Shown here: piece by piece, positions 10,816-18,845 of the stretch
Numbering within the stretch: position 1 is the stretch's first letter
Layout: every line of letters begins with the position of its first letter
NCBI GenBank assembly: GCA_038134525.1
Contig: JAYPVI010000007.1
Span: forward strand, 1-64,000
DNA length: 64,000 nt
Direction of reading: 5' to 3'
Origin: GCA-002727735 sp038134525
GTDB lineage: Bacteria > Bacteroidota > Bacteroidia > Flavobacteriales_D > Parvicellaceae
The notes under the pieces: generated by a model
Told to the model about the DNA's origin: nothing
The model's input: only the letters and a program-made list of their open reading frames with translations
Databases searched by the model: none
Position numbers and translations under genes: made by a program

Positions 10816-11285
10816 TTGGATCTAGTATCAGATTGATTTCCGGGTTCATCCCTACTGATTCTTACCACCATTTTAACATTTCCAATGCCTTGAAATTGAA
10901 CTTGATTGGAGTCCGTACTTAATACCATTTTTTTGGTATTCACAATTTCGGTTAAAAAAGTCCCATTAATGTATTCATCTGCTTCTAATTGTATGTGATT
11001 ATGATCAATTAATTCCCAATGGCCAGTCACAAAGTAATTTAAGGTAGTATCATCCGTGTAGTACTCTCCTCTAACTAAACCATTTTCAAGCATCATCACC
11101 TTATAAAATGAAGTATCTTCCTTGTATTCATCAAGAAAAGCGTCCATAAAATTGGTGGAACCTCCATTAATCTCAACCGCATCAATAAACCAAATACCAT
11201 TGGTTATCATATGATGTTTGTACTTATAACAAGATGATAAAACCAACAAAACAAATATTGACAGGAAAGTATATTTTCTAGGCAT
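10812..11285 (-). CDS. Small lipoprotein, possibly lipocalin-like
   Basis: A 157-residue protein with a lipoprotein signal peptide (MPRKYTFLSIFVLLVLSSC, Cys19 as the lipidation site), so probably membrane-anchored. The mature part is short and rich in predicted beta strands (GIWFIDAVEINGG, GHWELIDHNHIQLEADEY, KKMVLSTDSNQVQFQGIG), compatible with the lipocalin-like lipoproteins common in Bacteroidota. I cannot assign a ligand. The gene converges on the giant fibre gene, and the two stop codons share the four bases 10812-10815. It is divergent from the DUF445 gene at 11339. Confidence 0.7.
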   Translation of the reverse strand: MPRKYTFLSIFVLLVLSSCYKYKHHMITNGIWFIDAVEINGGSTNFMDAFLDEYKEDTSFYKVMMLENGLVRGEYYTDDTTLNYFVTGHWELIDHNHIQLEADEYINGTFLTEIVNTKKMVLSTDSNQVQFQGIGNVKMVVRISRDEPGNQSDTRSN

Positions 11286-11324
11286 AGTTATGTCTAATAT
11301 AAAAATATTCTTTCTGAATATGTT

Positions 11325-11332
11325 TATGTTTG
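11325..11332 (+). promoter_or_regulatory. Putative -7 box (TATGTTTG) of the DUF445 gene
   Basis: TATGTTTG fits the Bacteroidota -7 consensus TAnnTTTG exactly. It ends only six bases before the preferred ATG at 11339, so the transcript would be almost leaderless. No clear -33 TTTG is seen at the expected distance, so this is a motif match only. Confidence 0.4.
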
Positions 11333-11338
11333 TATCCT

Positions 11339-12565
11339 ATGTTCGACTTTTGGCACCAAAATCAATCCTTATTCATTTACCTTGCAATACCACTTACTAG
11401 TGCTGTAGTAGGTTGGCTAACAAATGTTGTTGCCATTAAAATGACGTTTTACCCCATTAACTTTATTGGTATTAAACCCATTGGTTGGCAAGGCATTATT
11501 CCAAGTAAGGCAGCAAAAATGTCCTCAATCTCAGTTGACCTCTGGACGTCTAAACTTATTAATGTAAAAGAGCTCTTCGCCAAAATCAACCCCAAAAAAG
11601 TAGCAAAAGAAATGCATCCAGAATTTGATCGAATTTCAAAAGAGATTATGGATGAGATTATGCATGAGCAAGCACCAGAAATTTGGTCAAGAGTGCCGTT
11701 TAGTGTGAAGAAATTAGCTTATTCAAGAATATCTAAAGATTTACCAGAAATTGTGACTGAAATGATGACGGATATTAAGGAAAACATCGATGAAATGTTT
11801 GATATCAAAGACATGGTCGTAAAGAGACTAACGAAAGATAAAGGTCTTTTAAATGAGATGTTTATCCAAGTGGGGGATGAAGAATTTAAATTTATCGAAC
11901 GCTCAGGATTTACTTTTGGATTCCTTTTTGGTATTATACAAATGTTAGTTTGGTATTTTTATCCCAAATTTTGGATTCTTCCCTTATTTGGACTTCTTGT
12001 TGGTTATGCTACAAATTGGTTAGCCTTAAAACTCATTTTTAATCCTATAGATCCTATTTCTTTTCTTGGAGTAACCTATCAGGGTTTATTCATAAAAAGA
12101 CAGAATGAAGTATCTAAAGAATATGCAAACATGTTGGCGCATGATATTTTCACTTTTGATCGAATATTTGCTTCCATAATCACAGGACCTACTAAGGATC
12201 GTTTTGTATCTCTAATTGCTAATCACGCCAATCAAGCCATTGATGAAGCTGCTGGCCTTTCTAAACCGGTGATTACGCTCGTAGCAGGAAAAAGAAGCTA
12301 TGAAAAAATCAAAAACATAGCCATAGAAAAAACACTTAAAGAAATACCCAACTCCGTTAAACCTGTTTTTCCATATGCTGAAAAAGCCATGGATTTGGAA
12401 AATATTTTCAGAACTAGAATGCAAAATTTACCTCCTAAAGACTTTGTTGATTTTCTAAGACCTGTTTTTCAGGAAGATGAACTGAAACTGATTATTGTAG
12501 GAGCTATCTTGGGTATGGGCGCAGGTATAGGACAGTTGTTTATTTTTTTTGGTTCAAATTTTTGA
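11339..12565 (+). CDS. DUF445 family membrane protein
   Basis: A 408-residue protein counted from the ATG at 11339; an in-frame TTG three codons upstream is less likely. The N-terminus (YLAIPLTSAVVGWLTNVVAIKMTFYP) and the internal repeat (GLLVGYATNWLALKLIFNPIDP, ~residues 220-240) are the two hallmark DUF445/YheB-type segments. Each is a membrane helix followed by a (T)NW/V-A-L/I-K-hydrophobic-(F)xP motif. A further hydrophobic segment closes the C-terminus (LIIVGAILGMGAGIGQLFIFF). The molecular function of the family is not established, and I infer none. Probably monocistronic: a hairpin follows, and the next gene appears to have its own promoter box. Confidence 0.85.
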   Translation: MFDFWHQNQSLFIYLAIPLTSAVVGWLTNVVAIKMTFYPINFIGIKPIGWQGIIPSKAAKMSSISVDLWTSKLINVKELFAKINPKKVAKEMHPEFDRISKEIMDEIMHEQAPEIWSRVPFSVKKLAYSRISKDLPEIVTEMMTDIKENIDEMFDIKDMVVKRLTKDKGLLNEMFIQVGDEEFKFIERSGFTFGFLFGIIQMLVWYFYPKFWILPLFGLLVGYATNWLALKLIFNPIDPISFLGVTYQGLFIKRQNEVSKEYANMLAHDIFTFDRIFASIITGPTKDRFVSLIANHANQAIDEAAGLSKPVITLVAGKRSYEKIKNIAIEKTLKEIPNSVKPVFPYAEKAMDLENIFRTRMQNLPPKDFVDFLRPVFQEDELKLIIVGAILGMGAGIGQLFIFFGSNF

Positions 12566-12579
12566 TAAATGTTAATAAG

Positions 12580-12614
12580 ACTATAACGCAAAATGAAATT
12601 CATTTTGCTATAGT
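12580..12614 (+). terminator. Imperfect long hairpin after the DUF445 gene (possible terminator)
   Basis: ACTATA-ac-GCAAAATGAA pairs with TTCATTTTGC-TATAGT, giving a 16-bp stem with a two-base bulge and almost no loop. It lies 15 bases after the DUF445 stop and is followed by TTGTATTTTC, a weak U-rich tail. It may end the upstream transcript. Being a near-perfect inverted repeat just before the next gene's promoter box, it could instead be an operator. Confidence 0.4.
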
Positions 12615-12629
12615 TGTATTTTCGCATAT

Positions 12630-13775
12630 GTGAAATTAAAGCATCAAATTTTAATCTTATTAAGTTTCATTTTACTTTATTCTTGTTTTAACGAGAATAC
12701 GAATAAAAATACGATTTTGAATGAACCAAATGCAGCTGAAGTCATTGCGAAACACATCCAGTTTGATTCGGTTGATAAGAGAAAAAAAAGCATTGATTAT
12801 TTTTTTGAAAAAAGAAATAAATTAAACCTATTTAATGGTAATATACTTTTTGCTGAAAATGGAAAAATCATTACTCAGGAATCATTTGGTATGGCCAATT
12901 TTAGAAAAAAAGATACGCTTACAAGGAATCATACTTTTCAGTTGGCATCTGTTTCCAAAACCATTACGGCCGTTGCAACATTAAAGCTTATTGAAGAAGG
13001 GAAATTAAAGTTAACAGATACTGTAAAACAATATTTACCTGGCTTTCCTTATAATGGAATAGATATACATCAATTGCTAAGTCACAGATCAGGAATGAGC
13101 CAATACACCCACTTTTGTGATCGTCCGGATAGTATATGGCCTGAGAAGAGTAAAACCATTACGAATCATGATGTTCTAGATATAATGAAACGTATTGTAC
13201 CCATGCGAAATTATCCACCTAACAAACGTTATTACTACTGCAATACCAACTATATTATTCTAGCTTTAATCATTGAAAAAGTAACAAATCAGTCGTTTTG
13301 TACATATGTAAAGGATCATATCTTCGATCCTATTGGCATGCACAACTCCGTTATTTATGACAGAACTAATTTAGAAAGTCTTTACCAACCAGTTCAGGGT
13401 TATGAAGGACGAATTCCATGGGAAGATGTGTATTTAAACGGTTGTGTAGGAGACAAAGGGGTTTTTTCATCTACAGGAGATCTATTTAAATTTGATCGCG
13501 CCTTATCATTAAATCTATTGGTGAGTGATTCCATAAAAAAAATGGCCTTTTCTCCAAAAAGCAGAAATTTCAAAGGAAATCAAAATTACGGTTATGGTTT
13601 TAGATTAAAAGAGGATGAAGTGTATGGAAAATTGGTATACCATACGGGTTGGTGGAAAGGTTTTAGATGCTATTTCATAAAAGTACCAGAAAAAGACCAA
13701 ACCATTATTGTGCTTAACAACGTTAAAAGAGGTCGGTTTTTTAAAATATCAGAGTTAGTTTCTTTGCTTAACTAA
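12630..13775 (+). CDS. Serine hydrolase lipoprotein, beta-lactamase class C/D-alanyl-D-alanine peptidase-like family
   Basis: A 381-residue protein of the PF00144 beta-lactamase-related fold. The start is GTG: the ATG two bases upstream is out of frame and runs straight into TGA. Signal peptide with lipobox LLYSC (Cys19), so a membrane-anchored lipoprotein. Catalytic motifs are in order: SVSK (within QLASVSKTITA, ~residue 110; SxxK) and YCN (YYYCNTNYIIL; YxN), plus a C-terminal HTGWWKGF segment in place of the K/HxG motif. Substrate is unknown; family members include peptidases, esterases and beta-lactamases. A TATTTTCG promoter-like box ends five bases before the GTG. It converges with the TPR gene, with three bases between the stops. 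Confidence 0.85.
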   Translation: MKLKHQILILLSFILLYSCFNENTNKNTILNEPNAAEVIAKHIQFDSVDKRKKSIDYFFEKRNKLNLFNGNILFAENGKIITQESFGMANFRKKDTLTRNHTFQLASVSKTITAVATLKLIEEGKLKLTDTVKQYLPGFPYNGIDIHQLLSHRSGMSQYTHFCDRPDSIWPEKSKTITNHDVLDIMKRIVPMRNYPPNKRYYYCNTNYIILALIIEKVTNQSFCTYVKDHIFDPIGMHNSVIYDRTNLESLYQPVQGYEGRIPWEDVYLNGCVGDKGVFSSTGDLFKFDRALSLNLLVSDSIKKMAFSPKSRNFKGNQNYGYGFRLKEDEVYGKLVYHTGWWKGFRCYFIKVPEKDQTIIVLNNVKRGRFFKISELVSLLN

Positions 13776-13778
13776 GGA

Positions 13779-14849
13779 TTAGTTTAATTGATTAATCGCA
13801 TCCAAAGCTGGTCGGAAATTATTATCTAAATCAATAGCTTTTTGGTAGTGATCTCTGGCAACCTCAATATCTCCTTTAATTTCAAAACAAACACCCATAT
13901 TATGAATGGCTTGGACGTAATCATTATTCATTTTGTAAGCTTCCGAAAAATAATGAAATGCAGAATCAACATATTCTTTTACCTCTTCATTTTGTGCAAA
14001 TTGACCTAGGTAAGTATTTCCAATATTAAAAAAAGCTTCTTCAAAATCAGGAACTATTTCAATGATGTGAAAAAAAGATTTTCTTGCATCAACAAATTGG
14101 TCAGAAAAATAAAGATGTAAAGCTTTATTTCTGTGTGCTTCAATACTCATTGGCTCCAGTGATAAAGCAGAATTATAGTAATCCAATGCTTCTTTTTCTC
14201 CTAACCTATCTGCCAACATCCCTCTATGTATGTATGCGTCATAATAATCTGGATCTACTTCAATAGCCGTTTGATATGATGATGCTGCAAGAGTGGCATT
14301 TTCAAGAGTTTCATAAGCCATCCCTTTAATTAAATAGGCCTCAGCTATGCGTTCGTCTATGCGTAAAACTTCTGAAAGCATACCCATACACTCTTCAGTC
14401 TCATCTTCAAAAAGATGAATTTTAGCTCTTAATAGACGGGCTTCAACTAACACCTTATCTTCGGCAATGCAATTATTCAAATAAATCGTTGCTTCATCTA
14501 AATAGGTTACATCCTGTTTTTGAACAGCAAATTCATATAATATAGCTGCTTTATGGTATTGCAGAATTGATACATCTGGAGTAATACTTAATGCTCTATT
14601 AATATCTTCAATAGCTTTAGTATACTCCCTTTCCTGCTTGAAATAAAGGGCTCTTTTAAGGTATACATTTGGACTATTCGGATTTTTAATAATTGCTTCT
14701 TCGATAGCTTCAAGTGGATCTAACGAAGTGATTCCAACACTTTCTTTTTCAATCTTGATTTCTTCTTTTTTATTAGCCACATTGTCGTTAGAACAACTAA
14801 TAAGAAAAAGAAAAAAAAATAAAAATGATATAAATAAAATTCTAACCAT
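13779..14849 (-). CDS. TPR-repeat lipoprotein
   Basis: A 356-residue protein. The signal peptide ends in a lipobox (FLISC, Cys19). The rest is seven to eight tetratricopeptide repeats, e.g. AEAYLIKGMAYETLENATLAASSYQTAIEVDP-type helices repeated to the C-terminus, which form protein-protein interaction superhelices. It is downstream of recA on the same strand but separated by a strong hairpin-plus-T-tract whose last T lies directly against the ATG. Expression therefore needs read-through of that terminator or a start within it. Partners are unknown; periplasmic or outer-membrane scaffolding is a reasonable inference. Confidence 0.85.
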   Translation of the reverse strand: MVRILFISFLFFFLFLISCSNDNVANKKEEIKIEKESVGITSLDPLEAIEEAIIKNPNSPNVYLKRALYFKQEREYTKAIEDINRALSITPDVSILQYHKAAILYEFAVQKQDVTYLDEATIYLNNCIAEDKVLVEARLLRAKIHLFEDETEECMGMLSEVLRIDERIAEAYLIKGMAYETLENATLAASSYQTAIEVDPDYYDAYIHRGMLADRLGEKEALDYYNSALSLEPMSIEAHRNKALHLYFSDQFVDARKSFFHIIEIVPDFEEAFFNIGNTYLGQFAQNEEVKEYVDSAFHYFSEAYKMNNDYVQAIHNMGVCFEIKGDIEVARDHYQKAIDLDNNFRPALDAINQLN

Positions 14850-14878
14850 AAAAAAAGGGCCATATGGCCCTAAAAAAT
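14850..14878 (-). terminator. Rho-independent terminator of recA, abutting the next gene's start
   Basis: The perfect palindrome AGGGCCATATGGCCCT (14856-14871) is flanked by A-runs on the + strand, so on the - strand it reads as a GC-rich stem followed by seven T. It lies about ten bases after the recA stop. The T-tract ends exactly at the ATG of the TPR gene (14849). Confidence 0.8.
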
Positions 14879-14887
14879 AAAAAAAAT

Positions 14888-15883
14888 TTAGTTATTCAAT
14901 TCTTCTACAATTTTATTTTCGAGTTCATCAAACAATTCAGGATTGTCATTAAGTATTTCTTTAACGGCATCTCTACCCTGCCCAAGTTTAATATCTCCAT
15001 AAGCGTACCACGAACCTGACTTGGAAATAATATTTAAATCTACCCCTAAGTCAATTATTTCACCGACCTTTGAAATTCCTTCACCATACATGATGTCAAA
15101 TTCTGCTTGTTGAAATGGTGGAGCAACTTTATTTTTAACAATCTTTACTCTAGTTCTGTTGCCAATAACCTTATCGGCATTTTTAATGGCAGAAGACCTT
15201 CTTATATCAATTCTTACAGAAGAATAAAATTTAAGGGCATTACCTCCTGTGGTGGTTTCAGGATTACCAAACATAACTCCTATCTTGTCTCTCAGCTGAT
15301 TGATGAATATGCAACACGTATTTGCTTTACTAATTGTTCCTGTTAGCTTTCTAAGTGCCTTAGACATTAGCCTAGCTTGTAGTCCCATTTGGCTGTCACC
15401 CATTTCACCCTCAATTTCCGCCTTGGGAGTAAGCGCAGCTACGGAGTCAATTACAATTATATCAATAGCTCCTGAACGAATCAAGTTATCCGCTATTTCA
15501 AGTGCCTGCTCACCATTATCAGGTTGAGAAATCAATAAGTTCTCTATATCTACCCCTAAATTTTGAGCATAAAATTGATCAAAAGCATGTTCAGCATCAA
15601 TTATCGCAGCGATACCTCCTTTTTTTTGAGCTTCTGCAATAGCATGTATAGCTAATGTCGTTTTTCCTGATGACTCAGGTCCATAAATTTCTATAACCCT
15701 TCCTCTAGGAAAACCACCTACTCCTAAGGCCCGATTTAAGGAAATTGAACCCGATTTAATCACTTCAAGTGATTCAGATGGATCATCACCAAGGCGCATA
15801 ACTGCACCTTTTCCATATGATTTATCTAGACGATCAAGTGTTGCTTGAAGCGCTTTTAATTTTGCTTGCTTTATTTCTTCCAT
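14888..15883 (-). CDS. recA: Recombinase RecA
   Basis: A 331-residue RecA, the strand-exchange ATPase of homologous recombination and of DNA-damage signalling. Walker A is GPESSGKT at residues 68-75. The DNA-binding loop region IFINQLRDKIGVMFGNPETT and the conserved GGNALKFYSSVRIDIRR are intact. It is slightly shorter than E. coli RecA because the variable acidic tail is brief (NPELFDELENKIVEELNN). It follows the peroxiredoxin gene by 53 bases, and that gap holds two short palindromes that could be operators. A strong terminator follows. Confidence 0.98.
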   Translation of the reverse strand: MEEIKQAKLKALQATLDRLDKSYGKGAVMRLGDDPSESLEVIKSGSISLNRALGVGGFPRGRVIEIYGPESSGKTTLAIHAIAEAQKKGGIAAIIDAEHAFDQFYAQNLGVDIENLLISQPDNGEQALEIADNLIRSGAIDIIVIDSVAALTPKAEIEGEMGDSQMGLQARLMSKALRKLTGTISKANTCCIFINQLRDKIGVMFGNPETTTGGNALKFYSSVRIDIRRSSAIKNADKVIGNRTRVKIVKNKVAPPFQQAEFDIMYGEGISKVGEIIDLGVDLNIISKSGSWYAYGDIKLGQGRDAVKEILNDNPELFDELENKIVEELNN

Positions 15884-15899
15884 TTTAAAATTGTTTTAT

Positions 15900-15934
15900 G
15901 CTAAGATTAGCAATAACTACGTAAAGTAATTACG
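15900..15934 (-). promoter_or_regulatory. Two short palindromes upstream of recA (possible operator)
   Basis: Within the 53-base bcp-recA gap are GCTAAGATTAGC (15900-15911, arms GCTAA/TTAGC) and CGTAAAGTAATTACG (15920-15934, arms CGTAA/TTACG with an inner GTAATTAC). Placement just before recA suggests a damage-responsive operator. Neither matches the E. coli LexA box, and no lexA gene lies in the window. Confidence 0.3.
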
Positions 15935-15936
15935 AA

Positions 15937-16395
15937 CTAATTTAATGCCTCTATTATTTGTTCAAAATGAGCTGTAGTATTAACTTTTTCAAAGACTTTT
16001 ATTATGGAGTGATTTTCTATTACAAAAGTCTTTCTTATAATACCTTCATATTCTTTTCCCATGAATTTTTTAAGACCCCAGCATCCAAATGCTTCAATAA
16101 CTTCCTTTTGTGTATCTGCAATTAATGAGAAGGGCAAATTATACTTTTCAATGAATTTTAGGTGTTTTAAAGAAGTATCTGCACTAACTCCAACAACATC
16201 AAAACCTGTATTTTTAAGTTCATCATAATTATCTCTTAAATTACAAGCTTCTTTCGTACAACCTGGAGTGTCATCCTTTGGATAAAAATACAGAATTAAT
16301 TTTTTACCTTTAAAATCATCTAAAGTAATGGTATTTCCATTTTGATCAACACCCCTAAAGCTTGGTGCTTTATCTCCTTCTTTTAGTTCACTCAT
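15937..16395 (-). CDS. bcp: Thioredoxin-dependent peroxiredoxin, BCP type
   Basis: A 152-residue protein counted from the ATG at 16395 (MSELKEGDKAPSF). A longer frame upstream adds 14 residues without family support, so it was not used. Peroxidatic Cys46 lies in TPGCTKEAC and the resolving Cys51 five residues later, the BCP/PrxQ arrangement. It reduces hydrogen and organic hydroperoxides with thioredoxin in the cytoplasm. It lies upstream of recA on the same strand, so co-transcription is possible. It is divergent from murQ across about 100 bases. Confidence 0.95.
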   Translation of the reverse strand: MSELKEGDKAPSFRGVDQNGNTITLDDFKGKKLILYFYPKDDTPGCTKEACNLRDNYDELKNTGFDVVGVSADTSLKHLKFIEKYNLPFSLIADTQKEVIEAFGCWGLKKFMGKEYEGIIRKTFVIENHSIIKVFEKVNTTAHFEQIIEALN

Positions 16396-16496
16396 CTTTG
16401 TTCGTAAATATTTCCAACAAAGTAGCAAATAAGCCAAGATATTAGCAATTATTGTGTAAGTTAATTTTCAACACTTAACAAAGTTTATCTTTTCAT

Positions 16497-17306
16497 ATGA
16501 ATTTCAAGAAAATTACAGAAAGTGATTCTTTACATCAAAACTTAGAATTGTTAGACACCATTGACCTGCTTTATGGAATGAATAGTGAAGATCAAAAAGT
16601 AGCTAAAGCTGTTCAATTGATCGTTCCTGAAATTGGAGAATTCGTTAATGCAGCATACAATAACATGAAAGATGGTGGACGATTGTTTTATATAGGCGCT
16701 GGAACAAGTGGACGACTCGGTATAGTTGATGCAAGTGAATGTCCACCTACATTTGGTGTAAGTCATGATGTAGTTATTGGACTAATTGCCGGTGGTGATA
16801 GCGCAATAAGAAAGGCAGTAGAATTTGCAGAAGATGATATTAATCAGGGTTGGATTGATTTAAAAAACTATAACATTAATCAAAAGGACACCGTGGTAGG
16901 CATTGCTGCATCTGGCACAACTCCTTATGTTATAGGAGCATTGAAACAATGCAACACAAAACAAATAATAACTGGTGCAATTACTTGTAATCCTGGTAGT
17001 CCTTTAGCCATTGAGGCCAAATATGCTATGATTCCTGTTGTAGGACCTGAATTTGTAACAGGAAGTACAAGGATGAAATCAGGTACTGCTCAAAAATTGG
17101 TTTTGAATATGATTTCTACGTCACTTATGATTAAACTTGGTAAAGTAAAAGGAAATAAAATGGTTGACATGCAGTTATCCAATAACAAATTGGTTGATAG
17201 AGGAGAAAAAATGATTATGGAAGCTCTTCATGTAAGTGAAATAGAAGCAAAAGCATTATTAAAAGAGCATGGAAGCGTTAGAAAAGCGATTCAGTCCAAG
17301 AGCTAA
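16497..17306 (+). CDS. murQ: N-acetylmuramic acid 6-phosphate etherase
   Basis: A 269-residue MurQ, which cleaves the lactyl ether of MurNAc-6-phosphate to GlcNAc-6-phosphate and lactate in peptidoglycan recycling. Family motifs are FYIGAGTSGRLGIVDASECPPTFG (~residues 63-86), AGGDSAIRKAVEFAEDD, GIAASGTTPYV and GSTRMKSGTAQK, the SIS sugar-phosphate fold. It is about 30 residues shorter than the E. coli protein at the C-terminus. No murP or anmK partner is nearby, so the substrate source is not shown here. A TATCTTTT box sits three bases before the ATG. Its stop shares four bases with the convergent lipoprotein gene. Confidence 0.95.
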   Translation: MNFKKITESDSLHQNLELLDTIDLLYGMNSEDQKVAKAVQLIVPEIGEFVNAAYNNMKDGGRLFYIGAGTSGRLGIVDASECPPTFGVSHDVVIGLIAGGDSAIRKAVEFAEDDINQGWIDLKNYNINQKDTVVGIAASGTTPYVIGALKQCNTKQIITGAITCNPGSPLAIEAKYAMIPVVGPEFVTGSTRMKSGTAQKLVLNMISTSLMIKLGKVKGNKMVDMQLSNNKLVDRGEKMIMEALHVSEIEAKALLKEHGSVRKAIQSKS

Positions 17307-18835
17307 ATCAATTTCAAGCCAATTAAAAATTTCCAAAAATCTTTAGTTAGCACATGCAGTGCATTGGATTTCCTGTCCTTTAAATTAATATCTAACATGA
17401 TGTGATTAGGATTCCCAACTATTTCTATATGTTGAATTTTGGTTAAATCCAGATATTCATCAAAAGGTACTGGTAGGTATGTTAGATATTCATATGAAGG
17501 CAGGTTCTCAAGATTTAATTGAAATTTAAAAGGGAAATTATTGTTCCCAAAGATCTCATTTACAAGACCATTTGCCTTTTTGAATAGAATTTCATGAATA
17601 ACTGCACTATCATTAGAAAGGTATACCCCATTTTTTGTGAATATTTTGTACAATAGCGATCCATCATATAATGGTTCTTTCAACACCATTTCAGATTGAT
17701 AATTAGAATCTAACTCAATAGACGCTAACCAATCAAAAGAGTTAGACATTTCCGATTCTTGTGATTCAAAATCATCATCATCCCAATATTCTTCGGATTC
17801 CCAATCATCACTCATTTCTTCGATATTGGTAGAATTTTCCACTTTTAATTTTTTAAGTGATAGTGATATATTATTAATGGATTTTAATGCCTTGGTATTT
17901 AATAACAAATAGGTTGTTGTAAAATTTAAGATGGAATCTAGATCAACGTATTTGTTAATTTCTTTTTCTATTATGTTATTTAAAACAACATCATTAAAAC
18001 TGTACTCTGCATTTAGGAAACTAGAATCTAAAAAATAAGCCCTGTGTTGATGTATTACATCAGTTTTAACATACTCGTCTTCTTCATTTTCTGTAACAAA
18101 TGACAATTGAACTTCACCTTCATTAAATGAAGTTTTTAGCATGGCCTTTTTATCTTGAAGTTCTAAAAAAGGCAACCAAGTATTTAAATATGGAGCACTT
18201 AAATTGGAAATGTAATTTAAGGTTTTTTTACCATCAACATAAAAACACAGATCACCTTCATAAGACAAGAATTCTTCTAAAAAAGGATCTTCCATTACAC
18301 TTTGATTGACCGTAAAATAGAATGAAATCTTTTCCTTTAAAAAGGTACTATCATAAGAAGACCCCATAATAAAATGATCGCTATCATACCCAAGCATAAC
18401 GTTGTAATCCTTATTATATGCATAATTAATCTGATTTTCAGCTATTGTATTATCCCCAAAAACATCTTGAACCGTTGTAGAGAATTTTCTATAATTAGTG
18501 ATTTCACCAGGATAAAACACACCACCATTTATTTCTCCTACTTTTGGAACAACAAACATATGATGTTGACCTTCAATCCTGAACCCAGCAGATGATGAAG
18601 CCAATGAAGAGGTTGCTGCTCTTAACATCATTTTCTGGCTAAAATTTAAGTGGACATTTTCAGATGGATTTGATTTTTTAATTAATGAAACTATATCAAA
18701 TGAAGATATTAATATGGCATCTTTTTCAGATCGAATGATAGCATTTTCCCATTTGAATTTATTTTCTTCTTGACAGGAAAGCATCCATGAACATAAAACC
18801 AACAATAATATCGACCCTTTCAAAAATTGTCTCAT
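17303..18835 (-). CDS. Lipoprotein of unknown function (resembles the DUF4836 type)
   Basis: A 510-residue protein with a lipobox at LVLCSWMLSC (Cys21). The body starts IIRSEKDAILISSFDIVSLIKKSNPSENVHL and continues through mixed alpha/beta sequence with a patchy acidic insert (about residues 340-360, EEMSDDWESEEYWDDDDFESQESE). The opening logic, in which the protein assesses objects from a SSFDIVSLIKKS helix, recalls DUF4836 lipoproteins of Bacteroidota. I am not certain of this, and the function is unknown. It lies downstream of pgk on the same strand (10 bases between them) and could be co-transcribed. Confidence 0.6.
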   Translation of the reverse strand: MRQFLKGSILLLVLCSWMLSCQEENKFKWENAIIRSEKDAILISSFDIVSLIKKSNPSENVHLNFSQKMMLRAATSSLASSSAGFRIEGQHHMFVVPKVGEINGGVFYPGEITNYRKFSTTVQDVFGDNTIAENQINYAYNKDYNVMLGYDSDHFIMGSSYDSTFLKEKISFYFTVNQSVMEDPFLEEFLSYEGDLCFYVDGKKTLNYISNLSAPYLNTWLPFLELQDKKAMLKTSFNEGEVQLSFVTENEEDEYVKTDVIHQHRAYFLDSSFLNAEYSFNDVVLNNIIEKEINKYVDLDSILNFTTTYLLLNTKALKSINNISLSLKKLKVENSTNIEEMSDDWESEEYWDDDDFESQESEMSNSFDWLASIELDSNYQSEMVLKEPLYDGSLLYKIFTKNGVYLSNDSAVIHEILFKKANGLVNEIFGNNNFPFKFQLNLENLPSYEYLTYLPVPFDEYLDLTKIQHIEIVGNPNHIMLDINLKDRKSNALHVLTKDFWKFLIGLKLI

Positions 18836-18845
18836 CTCATACAGA

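Noticed and set aside
12580..12614. Inverted repeat as an insertion-sequence end
   Set aside because: No transposase or target duplication is nearby; a terminator or operator is simpler.
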